This document shows positions 1 to 8,391 of a stretch of DNA of 64,000 nucleotides, piece after piece. Both the position numbers and the translations under genes were made by a program. The stretch spans positions 1 through 64,000 of the forward strand of contig CAZTGE010000003.1 in the NCBI GenBank assembly GCA_964612995.1, given 5' to 3'. Under the pieces are notes generated by a model. That model worked only from the letters and a program-made list of their open reading frames with translations. It was not told the origin of the DNA and searched no databases. Each line of letters begins with the position of its first letter. Position 1 is the first letter of the stretch. The stretch comes from SLQH01 sp964612995 (GTDB lineage Bacteria; Planctomycetota; UBA11346).

Positions 1-40
1 CGTTTTCGGCGGCCCTGCGGGCCATTGTCGCCGAAAAACG
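1..40. other. Nested GC-rich hairpin in the intergenic end of the window
   Basis: Positions 1-11 (CGTTTTCGGCG) pair with 29-40, with one extra A, and enclose a second small stem, GGCCC (11-15) with GGGCC (19-23). It lies about 180 bases downstream of the minus-strand glycosyltransferase stop. It could be a transcription terminator for that gene, but there is no clear U tract beyond the stem and the neighbouring gene to the left is outside the window. Confidence 0.4.
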
Positions 41-89
41 CTCCTCTGTCGGCCGGTCGCCCAGCCGGGCCTGGCTGGGCTCCGGTTTG

Positions 90-132
90 CGAGGGGGCGC
101 CTTTTCTGAGGGCGCTGCCCCCTCGCGGCTTT
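90..132. repeat. GC-rich hairpin repeat C, copy 1
   Basis: CGAGGGGGC (90-98) can pair with GCCCCCTCG near 116-124, followed by GCGGCTT. The block GGGCGCTGCCCCCTCG plus GCGGCTT recurs inverted at about 46129-46152, so this is a small dispersed GC-rich repeat. There is no coding signal around it; 41-222 otherwise holds nothing I can name. Confidence 0.45.
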
Positions 133-222
133 GGCGCGTACCCTGCGGATGGGCGGGTCTGTCTCTTTGGTGGGGCCATTCAGGTATGGTCTGCGCGTGC
201 CTTGCGCGGCCCCCCTCTCATC

Positions 223-2205
223 TCAGTCGTCGTCGTCGAGGCCGTGGACGGTCTTTTCCCAGTAGTGGGGACGCACGATCATCTGCCACAGACCCTTCCA
301 CGCGCCGATGCTGATCAGCACCCAGTAGACGGGCGTGAGACAGGCGGGCAGCAGCAGGCCGCGTTGCCCGCGGCGGGCTCCGTAGATGAGGTTGACGAGG
401 ACGAACAGGAGGTTTGCCGCCAGCAGGGTGACCGAGGTCCAGAAGAAGACGATGCTCAGGCTCGACCACAACGGGTCCTGTTCGGGTCCGCTGAAATACA
501 TCTGCCAGCTCAGCCGATCGTGGGCGCTGACCGCATCGCCGCGGCTGCGGAGCAGTTCGACCACGCCGTAGCCGTGGGTCGCGTCGATCGCCAAGAGCAC
601 GAGGTAGGTGAACAGACTGATCCACAGCGGCACGTTGAGCACCGCCAGCCCGCCGACGCCGAAGATGGAGACGAGGAACGCGAAGGTGCCCCAAGGCCCG
701 AGGCGCCGGACCAGCTGCCCCGGTCGCCGGCACCAGACGAAATGGGTGATCAGATAGCCCTTGAGCCAACGGCTGCGCTGGCGGATCCAGTTGCCGAGGC
801 GCGAGTTGGCCTCTTCCCAGGTGATGCTGTCGAGCACCTCGGTGCGATACCCGGCCATGTACAAGCGGATGCCCAGGTCGCAGTCCTCGGTGACGTTGAA
901 AGGATCCCAGCCGTCGAGCTCGTGCAGGACCCGGGTCCGGAAATGATTGGAGGTCCCCCCGAGCGGGATCGGCCCGCCCAGGCGCACCAGCCCGGGGAGA
1001 TAGCGGCGGAACCAGACATTGTACTCGAGCGCGAACCAGCGGGTGAGCAGATTCTGGGAGTGGTTGTGATAGGCGAGCTGGGCCTGGAGGCAGGCCACCG
1101 GGCCCTTGCGGCGGAAGGCGCGCTCGAGCAACACCCCGCAGACCCCCAGGGCGAGGCCGACGAGTACCAGCACCGCGGAGACCTCGATGCCGGGAAACAT
1201 GTCGGCCCAGCGGGTCAGCAAGGGGGCGAGCACCAGCACGGTGCCGATCGTGGCGAGGATCCAGCCCAGCGCTCGACCGCCGTTGCTGCCCTGGCTGGTG
1301 TGTTCTTCGAGCTGACGATAGGCGAGCACCGATTGCTTGAGCTGGTCTGGTTCCGGGCGGTCCTCGGCATCGTAGATCACGAGGAACTCGCCGCGGGCCC
1401 GGCGCAGGCCATGGTTGCAGGCTCGCGGCTTGGTCTTGGGGTTGGCATCGGGGACGATCACCGCCTCGACATGGCCCGGCAGGCCTGCGGCGCGAACGGC
1501 TTCGACCGTTTCCGGATCATCGGCCTCGAGCATGAGCTTGACGTCGAGCTTCTCCGGCGGGTAGTCGAGTTCCCGGATGCTGCGCAGGATCTTCTCGGCC
1601 ACCGCGGTCTCGCGATAGAGCGGCACCAGGATGGTGTAGACCGGCCAGCCCTCCTCGGGTTCATGCAGGTCATCGACATGCAGACCGTGGACCCGGCCTG
1701 CGACGCCAAGCGCGAACAGCCGGAACACGATCGCCCCGAGGTAGATCAGGCAGATGAGACCGGTAATCGCGCACAGCGCGATCAGATGGTCGCGGGTGGC
1801 GAGGTAGAGCAGGATCACCAACGGCATCACCAGGAGCGGCTCATGCGCCGCGGCGATGCCGTGCGGACGCCGCACGCGGCCAAGCACCGCGATCACCAAG
1901 CCGGCGAGTGCCATGCCGACCACCGTCGCTTCGACCCGTCCGAGCAACGTATGCCCGATGAACGCGGGCGACCCCATCGCGGCCCAATCGGGCGGGGTCA
2001 GCGGCGGTCCGACGATCCGATTGCCGACGACTCCGCCGGCCAGAGTTCCGAGCAGGCCGATGAGCAGCCAGCTCCAGCTGAAGACGCGGAAGGCGCAGAT
2101 CGCGAGGTTGGTGTCGAGGTATTCCTGGACCAATGGGTCCCCGCCAGAAGGGCCGGATGGCAGGGTGACGATCTCGCCGCTCTCGCGCGCACTGGGTTCA
2201 GTCAT
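223..2205 (-). CDS. Membrane-bound family 2 glycosyltransferase (cellulose-synthase-like)
   Basis: A processive-type GT2 enzyme predicted to transfer a nucleotide-activated sugar at the inner face of the membrane. The 660-residue protein has hydrophobic segments at about 38-60, 92-110 and 122-165, then a GT-A domain from about residue 190 (ILVPLYRE). The metal-binding acidic motif is YDAEDRPEPDQ near 275, the acceptor-site acid is in TEDCDLG near 440, and QRSRWLKG near 477 is the (Q/R)xxRW motif of processive enzymes. Further membrane spans follow at about 500-640. The start is an ATG. It stands alone; its 5' side faces a 183-bp repeat. The sugar and polymer cannot be told from sequence, and no PilZ domain is visible. 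Confidence 0.85.
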   Translation of the reverse strand: MTEPSARESGEIVTLPSGPSGGDPLVQEYLDTNLAICAFRVFSWSWLLIGLLGTLAGGVVGNRIVGPPLTPPDWAAMGSPAFIGHTLLGRVEATVVGMALAGLVIAVLGRVRRPHGIAAAHEPLLVMPLVILLYLATRDHLIALCAITGLICLIYLGAIVFRLFALGVAGRVHGLHVDDLHEPEEGWPVYTILVPLYRETAVAEKILRSIRELDYPPEKLDVKLMLEADDPETVEAVRAAGLPGHVEAVIVPDANPKTKPRACNHGLRRARGEFLVIYDAEDRPEPDQLKQSVLAYRQLEEHTSQGSNGGRALGWILATIGTVLVLAPLLTRWADMFPGIEVSAVLVLVGLALGVCGVLLERAFRRKGPVACLQAQLAYHNHSQNLLTRWFALEYNVWFRRYLPGLVRLGGPIPLGGTSNHFRTRVLHELDGWDPFNVTEDCDLGIRLYMAGYRTEVLDSITWEEANSRLGNWIRQRSRWLKGYLITHFVWCRRPGQLVRRLGPWGTFAFLVSIFGVGGLAVLNVPLWISLFTYLVLLAIDATHGYGVVELLRSRGDAVSAHDRLSWQMYFSGPEQDPLWSSLSIVFFWTSVTLLAANLLFVLVNLIYGARRGQRGLLLPACLTPVYWVLISIGAWKGLWQMIVRPHYWEKTVHGLDDDD

Positions 2206-2280
2206 CGTTGGAAATCATACCCTGGTGCTCCAGAACGTTGGCAGTCAATCCGGCAGCTCCCTGCCACCGGGCGCGTCACC

Positions 2281-2463
2281 CTAGCCCGCATCCCTCACGA
2301 GACAACTGCTGCAAAGCCGTATCGCACCGCCACTACAGGACTTCGCTCGGTCGGCGGATCCTCACGTAGCGCTGCTACGCTCCGGTCCGCCTCGGTCGCG
2401 AAGCCCTGCATTGACAGCACGCTACGACTTTTCGCGACGTTGCTCATGAGGGATCCGGGCTAG
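2281..2463 (+). repeat. 183-bp CTAG-ended repeat A, copy 1
   Basis: First of four copies of exactly 183 bp in this window. The ends form an imperfect terminal inverted repeat: CTAGCCCGCATCCCTCACGA at the left and the complement CTAGCCCGGATCCCTCATGA at the right (18 of 20 match). The interior contains a palindrome CGTAGCGCTGCTACG flanked by partly complementary arms. There is no transposase. The right end runs into tsaE and supplies that gene's last codons and stop. Confidence 0.9.
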
Positions 2464-2892
2464 AGCCTGACCGAAAGGAGGAAAGACGGTAGCCTGCCGG
2501 GATTCGCCACGCGCGTGTTCGAGTTCGATCCGCCAGCAGTGCGTGGTCACGAAGGCCTCGGCGACCCGTTCCGGCCATTCGATGCAGGCGATCGCGGTTT
2601 CGGCCAGGTCGTGATATCCGATGCCCCACAGATCCTCGGCCGCGTGCAGGCGGTAGGCGTCGACGTGGACCACCGGCGGGGTGGTCTGGTACCAGTGCAA
2701 CAGGGCGAAGGTCGGGCTGGCGACCTGGTCCGGTGATCCGCCGAGCTCAGTGACCAGATGCCGCACGAAGGTCGTCTTGCCGCAGCCCAGCTGCCCGGTG
2801 AGCAGCAGCACACTGCCTGTCGTCAGGCTCGGCGCGATCTCGGCGGCGAGGGCAGCGGTCGCGGCCTGGCTCGGAAGATGACGGCGCAGCAT
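2422..2892 (-). CDS. tsaE: TsaE, tRNA t6A biosynthesis ATPase
   Basis: P-loop ATPase that works with TsaB, TsaC and TsaD to make threonylcarbamoyladenosine at tRNA position 37. Visible motifs are the Walker A GQLGCGKTT, the family signature SPTFALLHWY, HVDAYRL (Walker B region) and EWPERV. I choose the ATG at 2890-2892 (156 aa, normal length for TsaE); an upstream TTG at 2925 would add 11 residues. There is no strong ribosome site at either. The reading frame passes into the 183-bp repeat, so about the last 13 residues (ending in HEQRREKS) and the TAG stop are repeat-derived. The glycine riboswitch and gcvP are transcribed divergently from here. Confidence 0.9.
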   Translation of the reverse strand: MLRRHLPSQAATAALAAEIAPSLTTGSVLLLTGQLGCGKTTFVRHLVTELGGSPDQVASPTFALLHWYQTTPPVVHVDAYRLHAAEDLWGIGYHDLAETAIACIEWPERVAEAFVTTHCWRIELEHARGESRQATVFPPFGQALARIPHEQRREKS

Positions 2893-2987
2893 CGCCGCAT
2901 GGTCGTGCGCGCGGTGGGGGCGCAAGGACGAGCCAGCGCGGGAAAGTCCTTCACCTCGCGACCATGCTCCGACAATCCGCGCCTACG

Positions 2988-3152
2988 CATGACGGCGCAG
3001 GGAGACGCCCGGTCACGGCACCGGGGGCCGAAGGAGTAACGCTCTCAGGCGAAAGGACCTCCGCCCGACGTAGCCCCTGGAGAGACTCGCACGCCGGCAC
3101 CGGTGAGCGGGCGCCGAAGGAGTCACGCTCTCAGGCAACCGTACGGGGGATC
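2988..3152 (+). promoter_or_regulatory. Tandem glycine riboswitch controlling gcvP
   Basis: Two glycine aptamers sit in series. The first (about 2988-3064) has GGAGAC followed by GCCGAAGGAGTAACGCTCTC and AGGC. The second (about 3073-3152) has GGAGAG followed by GCCGAAGGAGTCACGCTCTC and AGGC. The repeated GCCGAAGGAG..CGCTCTCAGGC core is the hallmark of this riboswitch class. About 50 bases separate it from the gcvP start. By analogy it should turn gcvP on when glycine is in excess. I see no clear U-tract terminator, so control of translation initiation is possible. Confidence 0.93.
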
Positions 3153-3202
3153 TTCATCCAGCGGGAGGCCCTGGCCCATCCCGCCCTGCTCCGGAGATCC
3201 CC

Positions 3203-6073
3203 ATGTCCAGCCACCCCGTCGCCGACACGAGCTTCATCCCCCGCCATCTCGGCCCTGCCGAGGCCGATCGCGTCGCGATGCTCGCCGAGCTCGGCTACAG
3301 CGATCTCGACGCCTTCCTCGCCGCGGTCGTGCCCCAGAGCGTGCGTTCGCGGCAAGAACTCGACCTGCCGAGCGGTCGCGACGAACACCATGCCCTGGCC
3401 GATCTGCGCGCCATCGCCGGACGAAACAAGATCTGCCGCAGCTATATCGGCATGGGCTACAACGCCAGCCTGATGCCGTCGGTGATCAAGCGCATGGTGC
3501 TCGAGAACCCCGGCTGGTACACGCCCTACACCCCCTACCAGGCAGAGATCGCCCAGGGACGACTCGAAGGGCTGCTGGCCTTCCAGACCGTGATCGCCGA
3601 TCTGACCGGTCTGCCGGTGGCCAACGCCTCACTGCTCGACGAGGCCACCGCCGCGGCCGAGGCGATGACCCTGGCCTACAACGCAAAGGGCGGCCCCGAG
3701 CGCAACGCCTTCTTCGTCGCGCGCGATTGCCACCCGCAGACGATCGACGTGCTGCGCACCCGCGCCTGGCCGCTGGGAATCGAGATCATCATCGGCGACA
3801 GCCGGACCCTCGAACCGGGCCCGAGTATCTTCGGCGCCTTGCTGCAATATCCGGCCACCGATGGCGCGATCCACGATCACGCGCCGGTGATCGAGCGATG
3901 CCATGCCATCGGGGCGCTGGCGATCGTCGCCGCCGACCCGCTCGCCTTGTGCGTGCTGCGCCCGCCCGGCGAATTCGGGGCCGACATCTGCATCGGTTCG
4001 GTCCAGCGCTTCGGCCTGCCCTTGGCCTATGGCGGCCCGCACGCCGGGTACTTCGCCTGTCAGCAGCGGTTCCTCCGTCGGCTGCCTGGGCGCCTGGTCG
4101 GGGTCTCGCGCGACGCCGACGGCCGTCCGGCCCTGCGTCTGGCGCTGCAGACGCGCGAGCAGCACATCCGGCGCGAGAAGGCGACTTCCAACATCTGCAC
4201 CGCCCAGGCGCTGTTGGCCAACCTCGCGGCCTTCTACGCCATCCACCACGGGCCGGCGGGTCTGCGCAGCATCGCCGAACGTGTCCACGCCCACGCGCGC
4301 GTGCTGGCCGCGGGCCTGCAGCGCCTGGGCCTGCATGTCGGTCCGCGACGCTTCTTCGACACGGTGCGCGTCGACCTCTCCCACCAGGCCAGCGCCGATA
4401 TCCTCGAGCGCGCCGAGGCGCGCGGGGTCAACCTGCGCTCGCTCGATTCCCAAACCATCGGCATCAGCCTCGACGAGACGGTGGACGGCGAGGACGTCGA
4501 ACAGCTGTGGGCGATCTTCGCCGGCAGCGACGCCGCCCCGTTCACCTACGATGCGGTCGCCGAACAGAGCGAGCAGCGTGTCGATGAGCAGGTCGCGCGC
4601 AGCTCGGCCTACCTCACAGATCCGCTGTTCCATAGCTGTCGCAGCGAAACCGCGATGATGCGCTACATCAAGCGCCTCGAACAGAAGGACGTCGGGCTCG
4701 CGCAGTCGATGATCCCACTCGGCTCGTGCACCATGAAGCTGAGCCCGGCCGCGGCGATGGCGCCGATCACATGGTCCGCGTTCGCCGACATCCATCCATT
4801 CGTTCCGCCCGATCAGGCGCGGGGCTACCGCAAACTGTTCCAGCAACTCGAGCAATGGCTCGCCGCGGTGACTCGCCTCGAGGCGGTGAGCCTCCAGCCG
4901 AATGCCGGCAGCCAGGGCGAATACGCCGGCCTGCTCGCGATCCGCGCTTATCACAAGAGCCGGGGCCAGGGCCACCGCCGCGTCTGTCTCATCCCCGCCT
5001 CGGCCCACGGCACCAACCCGGCCAGCGCGCGGATGGCTGGGATGGAAGTGGTCGACGTGGCCTGCGACGACCAGGGCAACATCGATCTGACCGACCTCAG
5101 CGCCAAGGCCGAAGCGCATGCCGAGGACGTCGCCGCGCTGATGATCACCTATCCCTCGACCCACGGTGTGTTCGAGGAGACGGTCCGCGAGGTCTGCGAT
5201 ATCGTCCACCGGCACGGCGCGCAGGTCTACATGGACGGGGCGAACATGAATGCCCAGATGGGCCTGTGCTCGCCGGGGGATGTCGGCGCCGACGTCTGCC
5301 ATCTCAACCTGCACAAGACCTTCGCCATCCCCCATGGCGGTGGTGGCCCGGGTGTCGGCCCGATCTGCGTCGCGCGGCACCTCGCCCCCTTCCTGCCCCA
5401 GCATCCGGTGATCCCGGTCGGCAGCGAATCGGTCCTCGGCGCGGTCGCCGCAGCGCCCTACGGCAGCGCCGGCATCACCATGATCAGTTGGATGTACATC
5501 GCGATGATGGGCGGTGACGGGCTCGCAGCCTCGACCGCGGTGGCGATCCTCAACGCCAACTACATCGCCAGACGCCTCGCCGGCGCCTACGAAGTGCTGT
5601 ATACCGGCCCGGGCGGGCTGGTGGCTCATGAGTGTATCCTCGACCTGCGGCCCTTCCGCAAGCTCGCCGGCGTGACCGAGGAGGATGTCGCCAAACGCTT
5701 GATGGACTTCGGTTTCCATGCCCCGACGGTCTCCTTCCCGGTCGCCGGCACGCTGATGGTCGAACCGACCGAGAGCGAACCACGCGAGGAACTCGACCGC
5801 TTCTGCGAGGCCATGCTGACCATCCGCGAAGAGATCGACGCCATCGCCGCAGGCACCAGCGATGCGGTAGACAACCCGCTCAAGCACGCACCGCACCCGG
5901 CGGCCACGGCCGCGGGCGACGATTGGGAGCACGCCTACTCGCGTACCCGCGCGGTCTGGCCGTTGCCCTGGGTCGCCGAGCGCAAGTACTGGCCGCCGGT
6001 CGCGCGCATCGACAACGTCTATGGCGATCGCAACCTCCGGGTGCGCCTCCCGGTGACACTCGATGAGCCCTGA
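3203..6073 (+). CDS. gcvP: Glycine dehydrogenase (decarboxylating), P-protein, single-chain type
   Basis: PLP enzyme that decarboxylates glycine and passes the aminomethyl group to lipoyl-GcvH in the glycine cleavage system. At 956 aa it is the fused form (GcvPA + GcvPB), normal length for the family. The PLP lysine is K705 in LHKTFAIPHGGGGPG; other signatures are MGYNASLMPSVIKR near residue 80 and ANMNAQMGLC. The ATG is preceded by GGAG 11 bases upstream. It lies directly behind the tandem glycine riboswitch, so control by glycine is expected. gcvT and gcvH are not in the window, though lipA (for GcvH lipoylation) and fchA are. Confidence 0.97.
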   Translation: MSSHPVADTSFIPRHLGPAEADRVAMLAELGYSDLDAFLAAVVPQSVRSRQELDLPSGRDEHHALADLRAIAGRNKICRSYIGMGYNASLMPSVIKRMVLENPGWYTPYTPYQAEIAQGRLEGLLAFQTVIADLTGLPVANASLLDEATAAAEAMTLAYNAKGGPERNAFFVARDCHPQTIDVLRTRAWPLGIEIIIGDSRTLEPGPSIFGALLQYPATDGAIHDHAPVIERCHAIGALAIVAADPLALCVLRPPGEFGADICIGSVQRFGLPLAYGGPHAGYFACQQRFLRRLPGRLVGVSRDADGRPALRLALQTREQHIRREKATSNICTAQALLANLAAFYAIHHGPAGLRSIAERVHAHARVLAAGLQRLGLHVGPRRFFDTVRVDLSHQASADILERAEARGVNLRSLDSQTIGISLDETVDGEDVEQLWAIFAGSDAAPFTYDAVAEQSEQRVDEQVARSSAYLTDPLFHSCRSETAMMRYIKRLEQKDVGLAQSMIPLGSCTMKLSPAAAMAPITWSAFADIHPFVPPDQARGYRKLFQQLEQWLAAVTRLEAVSLQPNAGSQGEYAGLLAIRAYHKSRGQGHRRVCLIPASAHGTNPASARMAGMEVVDVACDDQGNIDLTDLSAKAEAHAEDVAALMITYPSTHGVFEETVREVCDIVHRHGAQVYMDGANMNAQMGLCSPGDVGADVCHLNLHKTFAIPHGGGGPGVGPICVARHLAPFLPQHPVIPVGSESVLGAVAAAPYGSAGITMISWMYIAMMGGDGLAASTAVAILNANYIARRLAGAYEVLYTGPGGLVAHECILDLRPFRKLAGVTEEDVAKRLMDFGFHAPTVSFPVAGTLMVEPTESEPREELDRFCEAMLTIREEIDAIAAGTSDAVDNPLKHAPHPAATAAGDDWEHAYSRTRAVWPLPWVAERKYWPPVARIDNVYGDRNLRVRLPVTLDEP

Positions 6074-6089
6074 GCCACTGCGGGCTGTG

Positions 6090-6121
6090 GTGCGCACGCC
6101 CGCACCCGCAAGCGTGCGCAC
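6090..6121 (+). terminator. Stem-loop after gcvP
   Basis: GTGCGCACGC (6090-6099) pairs perfectly with GCGTGCGCAC (6112-6121) across a 12-base loop, 16 bases after the gcvP stop. It lacks a U tract, so it may be a transcript end or RNA stabiliser rather than a classical terminator. A second small hairpin (AGACGCC/GGCGTCT) lies near 6170. Confidence 0.45.
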
Positions 6122-6252
6122 TGCCTTGAGCTCGCGGGTCGGTCACAGACAATGGAGAGAGAAAGGGTTGAGACGCCGGAGGCGTCTGTGACATATGAGG
6201 GTAGAGCAGGCCATGATGCGCCCGACGCACATGGCCGGGAGGTCACACGACA

Positions 6253-8280
6253 ATGGCCATCCAGGTCCCACGATCACTGGTCGCACTGAGCGCGCCGCTG
6301 CTCGTACTCGGCCTCGGCGCCTGTGGCGGCGGTGGAGGCCCCCCGCTCTCTCCTGACGGCCCGCAGGTCACCGCCACCACGCCCGACGACGGCGCCACCG
6401 GCGTACCCAACGACAGCATCGTCAGCGCCACCTTCGGCGAAGCGATGAACCCCGCGACCATCTCCGCCACGAGTTTCACGCTCTATCCCGAAGGCATGGT
6501 CTTTCCCGTGGCCGCCAGCGTCTCCTACGACCACAGCGCCAACAAGGCCCTGCTCGCCCCCAACGCTCCCCTGAGCGATGCCACCGGCTATCGGGCCCAG
6601 CTGGGCGACAGCATCGCCGCGGAGGACGGCACGCGTCTGGGCGATGACTTCGCCTGGAACTTCGAGACTCCGATCGACAGCGTACCGCCGGTCGTCGTCG
6701 CGACGACGCCGATCGAAGGCGCCACCGGCGTCGCCCCGGATATCGTCGTCACCGCCACCTTCAGCGAAGCGATGGATCCCGCGACCATCGTCGCGAGCAC
6801 GGTCACCCTGCACGAGATGCCCGCGAACGATCCGGTGGCGGGCACGGTCGATTACGCTGCGACGAGCAACACCGTGGCCTTCACCCCCGATGCCCCCCTG
6901 CGTCACGGTTTCACCTACGTCGCACGCATCGGATCCTCGGTCCAGGACGCAGCCGGCGTCTCGATGCCGACCAGCGTGACCTGGAACTTCACCATCACCA
7001 ACGCGACCGGCCCGGACGCCAACTGGCGTCTGCTCGGGGCCCAGCTCGACCCGGCCGGCGCCCCGGCCGGTGAATCCGTCGACCCGACGATGATGATCAG
7101 CGCCGGCCAGCCCCTGGTCGGCTACCGTCACGCGCAGACCCAAGCCTACCTCCAGGCCTGGGACGAGGGCATCGGCTGGCGCGATCCGCTCGGCGGCGAG
7201 GCCAACGCCGGCCCTCTGGCCCCAGTGCTCTATACCGGTCCGGCCTTCGTCGCGACCGACAACGCGGTCTTCCTCGCCTATGCCCAGGCCGGCGATGGCG
7301 CCGTCGGCGGCGCCGGCGCCAACAGCCAGGTGCTCGTCCGCCGCTGGGGCGACATCACCGGCTGGGTCACATGGAACGACGGCGACGAGGTCTCCGTGCC
7401 TTACAGCCCGAACCAGTCTGCCGGCGCCGATGCCCTGTCACCGGCCCTGACCACCGGCGAGGGTGGCCAGCCGGTGGTCGCCTGGGTCGAAGCCGAGGCC
7501 GCCGGTGACGATGACGACGAGGCGGTCTGGGCCGCCGAGGTCACCGCTCCCTCCTCGGTCCGCTACGGTCCGCTGCAGCGCGACACCGAGAACGACACCA
7601 ACGGCTCCCCGGTGCGGGTGGTCGACATCGCCGGGAACCCCGCAGGCACCTACCACTACATCGCCCACTGGGAGGCGGAAGACAACGATCCAGCGCAGAC
7701 GCGGCTCTATGTCTCCTATCTCAGCGACGGCGGTTTCGGCACTGCCGAGAACGTGGCCATCGCCACCGACTACAGTTCGGGTACCGACCTCGGGCGACCG
7801 AGCGTGGCGGTCGATCTCGACGGGACCGTCTACGTCGCCTACGCACGCACCGACACCGCCGGCAACCGCCGGGTCTGGGTCCAACGTCGTAGTGGTTCGA
7901 CCTGGAAGATCCTCGGTTCCGCTCCGCTCTCGGCGCTCGCGCCCGAGGAACGCGGCGCTGCTGGCGATCCTGATCTGTTGCTGGTCAACGGCTATCTGCT
8001 CGCCGCCTGGCACGAGCGCGCTGACGCAGACGACGCACCCGACCGTGTCCACGTCGCCTATTGGGACCACTTCGCCGATCGCTGGCGCAGCATCGGTGAC
8101 GCCGTCAACGTCGACCCGCAGCGCAACGCAACCGATCCCAGTCTGGCACTCGATGCCGAGAACGAGGTGCTCTACGTCGCCTTCACCGAAGAGGTCGCCG
8201 GAGCACGGCGGGTTTTCGTCAAGCGCCGTGCGATGCCCGCGGAACTCTACCCCTTCGTCTCCTGGCGCCACGACGGCTGA
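6253..8280 (+). CDS. Secreted lipoprotein with two Ig-like (Big_5) domains and a propeller-like C-terminus
   Basis: The N-terminus has a hydrophobic stretch ending in the lipobox LGLGAC, then a glycine-rich linker, so it is probably lipid-anchored outside the cytoplasm. Two tandem Big_5/SbsA-like Ig domains follow (about 37-140 and 145-250), each starting TTP.DGATGV or TTPIEGATGV with SATFGEAMNPATI or TATFSEAMDPATI. Residues 255-675 contain repeated short motifs of the kind 'V.YVAY..' and 'NGYLLAAWHE', suggesting a sialidase- or YVTN-type beta-propeller. The start has GGGAGGT nine bases upstream. The ligand or role is unknown. Confidence 0.8.
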   Translation: MAIQVPRSLVALSAPLLVLGLGACGGGGGPPLSPDGPQVTATTPDDGATGVPNDSIVSATFGEAMNPATISATSFTLYPEGMVFPVAASVSYDHSANKALLAPNAPLSDATGYRAQLGDSIAAEDGTRLGDDFAWNFETPIDSVPPVVVATTPIEGATGVAPDIVVTATFSEAMDPATIVASTVTLHEMPANDPVAGTVDYAATSNTVAFTPDAPLRHGFTYVARIGSSVQDAAGVSMPTSVTWNFTITNATGPDANWRLLGAQLDPAGAPAGESVDPTMMISAGQPLVGYRHAQTQAYLQAWDEGIGWRDPLGGEANAGPLAPVLYTGPAFVATDNAVFLAYAQAGDGAVGGAGANSQVLVRRWGDITGWVTWNDGDEVSVPYSPNQSAGADALSPALTTGEGGQPVVAWVEAEAAGDDDDEAVWAAEVTAPSSVRYGPLQRDTENDTNGSPVRVVDIAGNPAGTYHYIAHWEAEDNDPAQTRLYVSYLSDGGFGTAENVAIATDYSSGTDLGRPSVAVDLDGTVYVAYARTDTAGNRRVWVQRRSGSTWKILGSAPLSALAPEERGAAGDPDLLLVNGYLLAAWHERADADDAPDRVHVAYWDHFADRWRSIGDAVNVDPQRNATDPSLALDAENEVLYVAFTEEVAGARRVFVKRRAMPAELYPFVSWRHDG

Positions 8281-8391
8281 TCCGGAGCCTCGGCACTCCC
8301 CCCACCTCCTACGCTCGCGGGAGACACGCTGCAGAGCAGCTGCCGTGCGTGACGCGGTGTGTTCGGTCGGGCTCTCGGATTCCTTGCGGGG

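Noticed and set aside
25..2463. 812-codon plus-strand open frame
   Set aside because: It is antisense to the glycosyltransferase, which has clear catalytic motifs; long shadow frames are expected at this GC content.
3629..6121. 830-codon minus-strand open frame
   Set aside because: It is antisense to gcvP, has no recognisable motif and a skewed composition.
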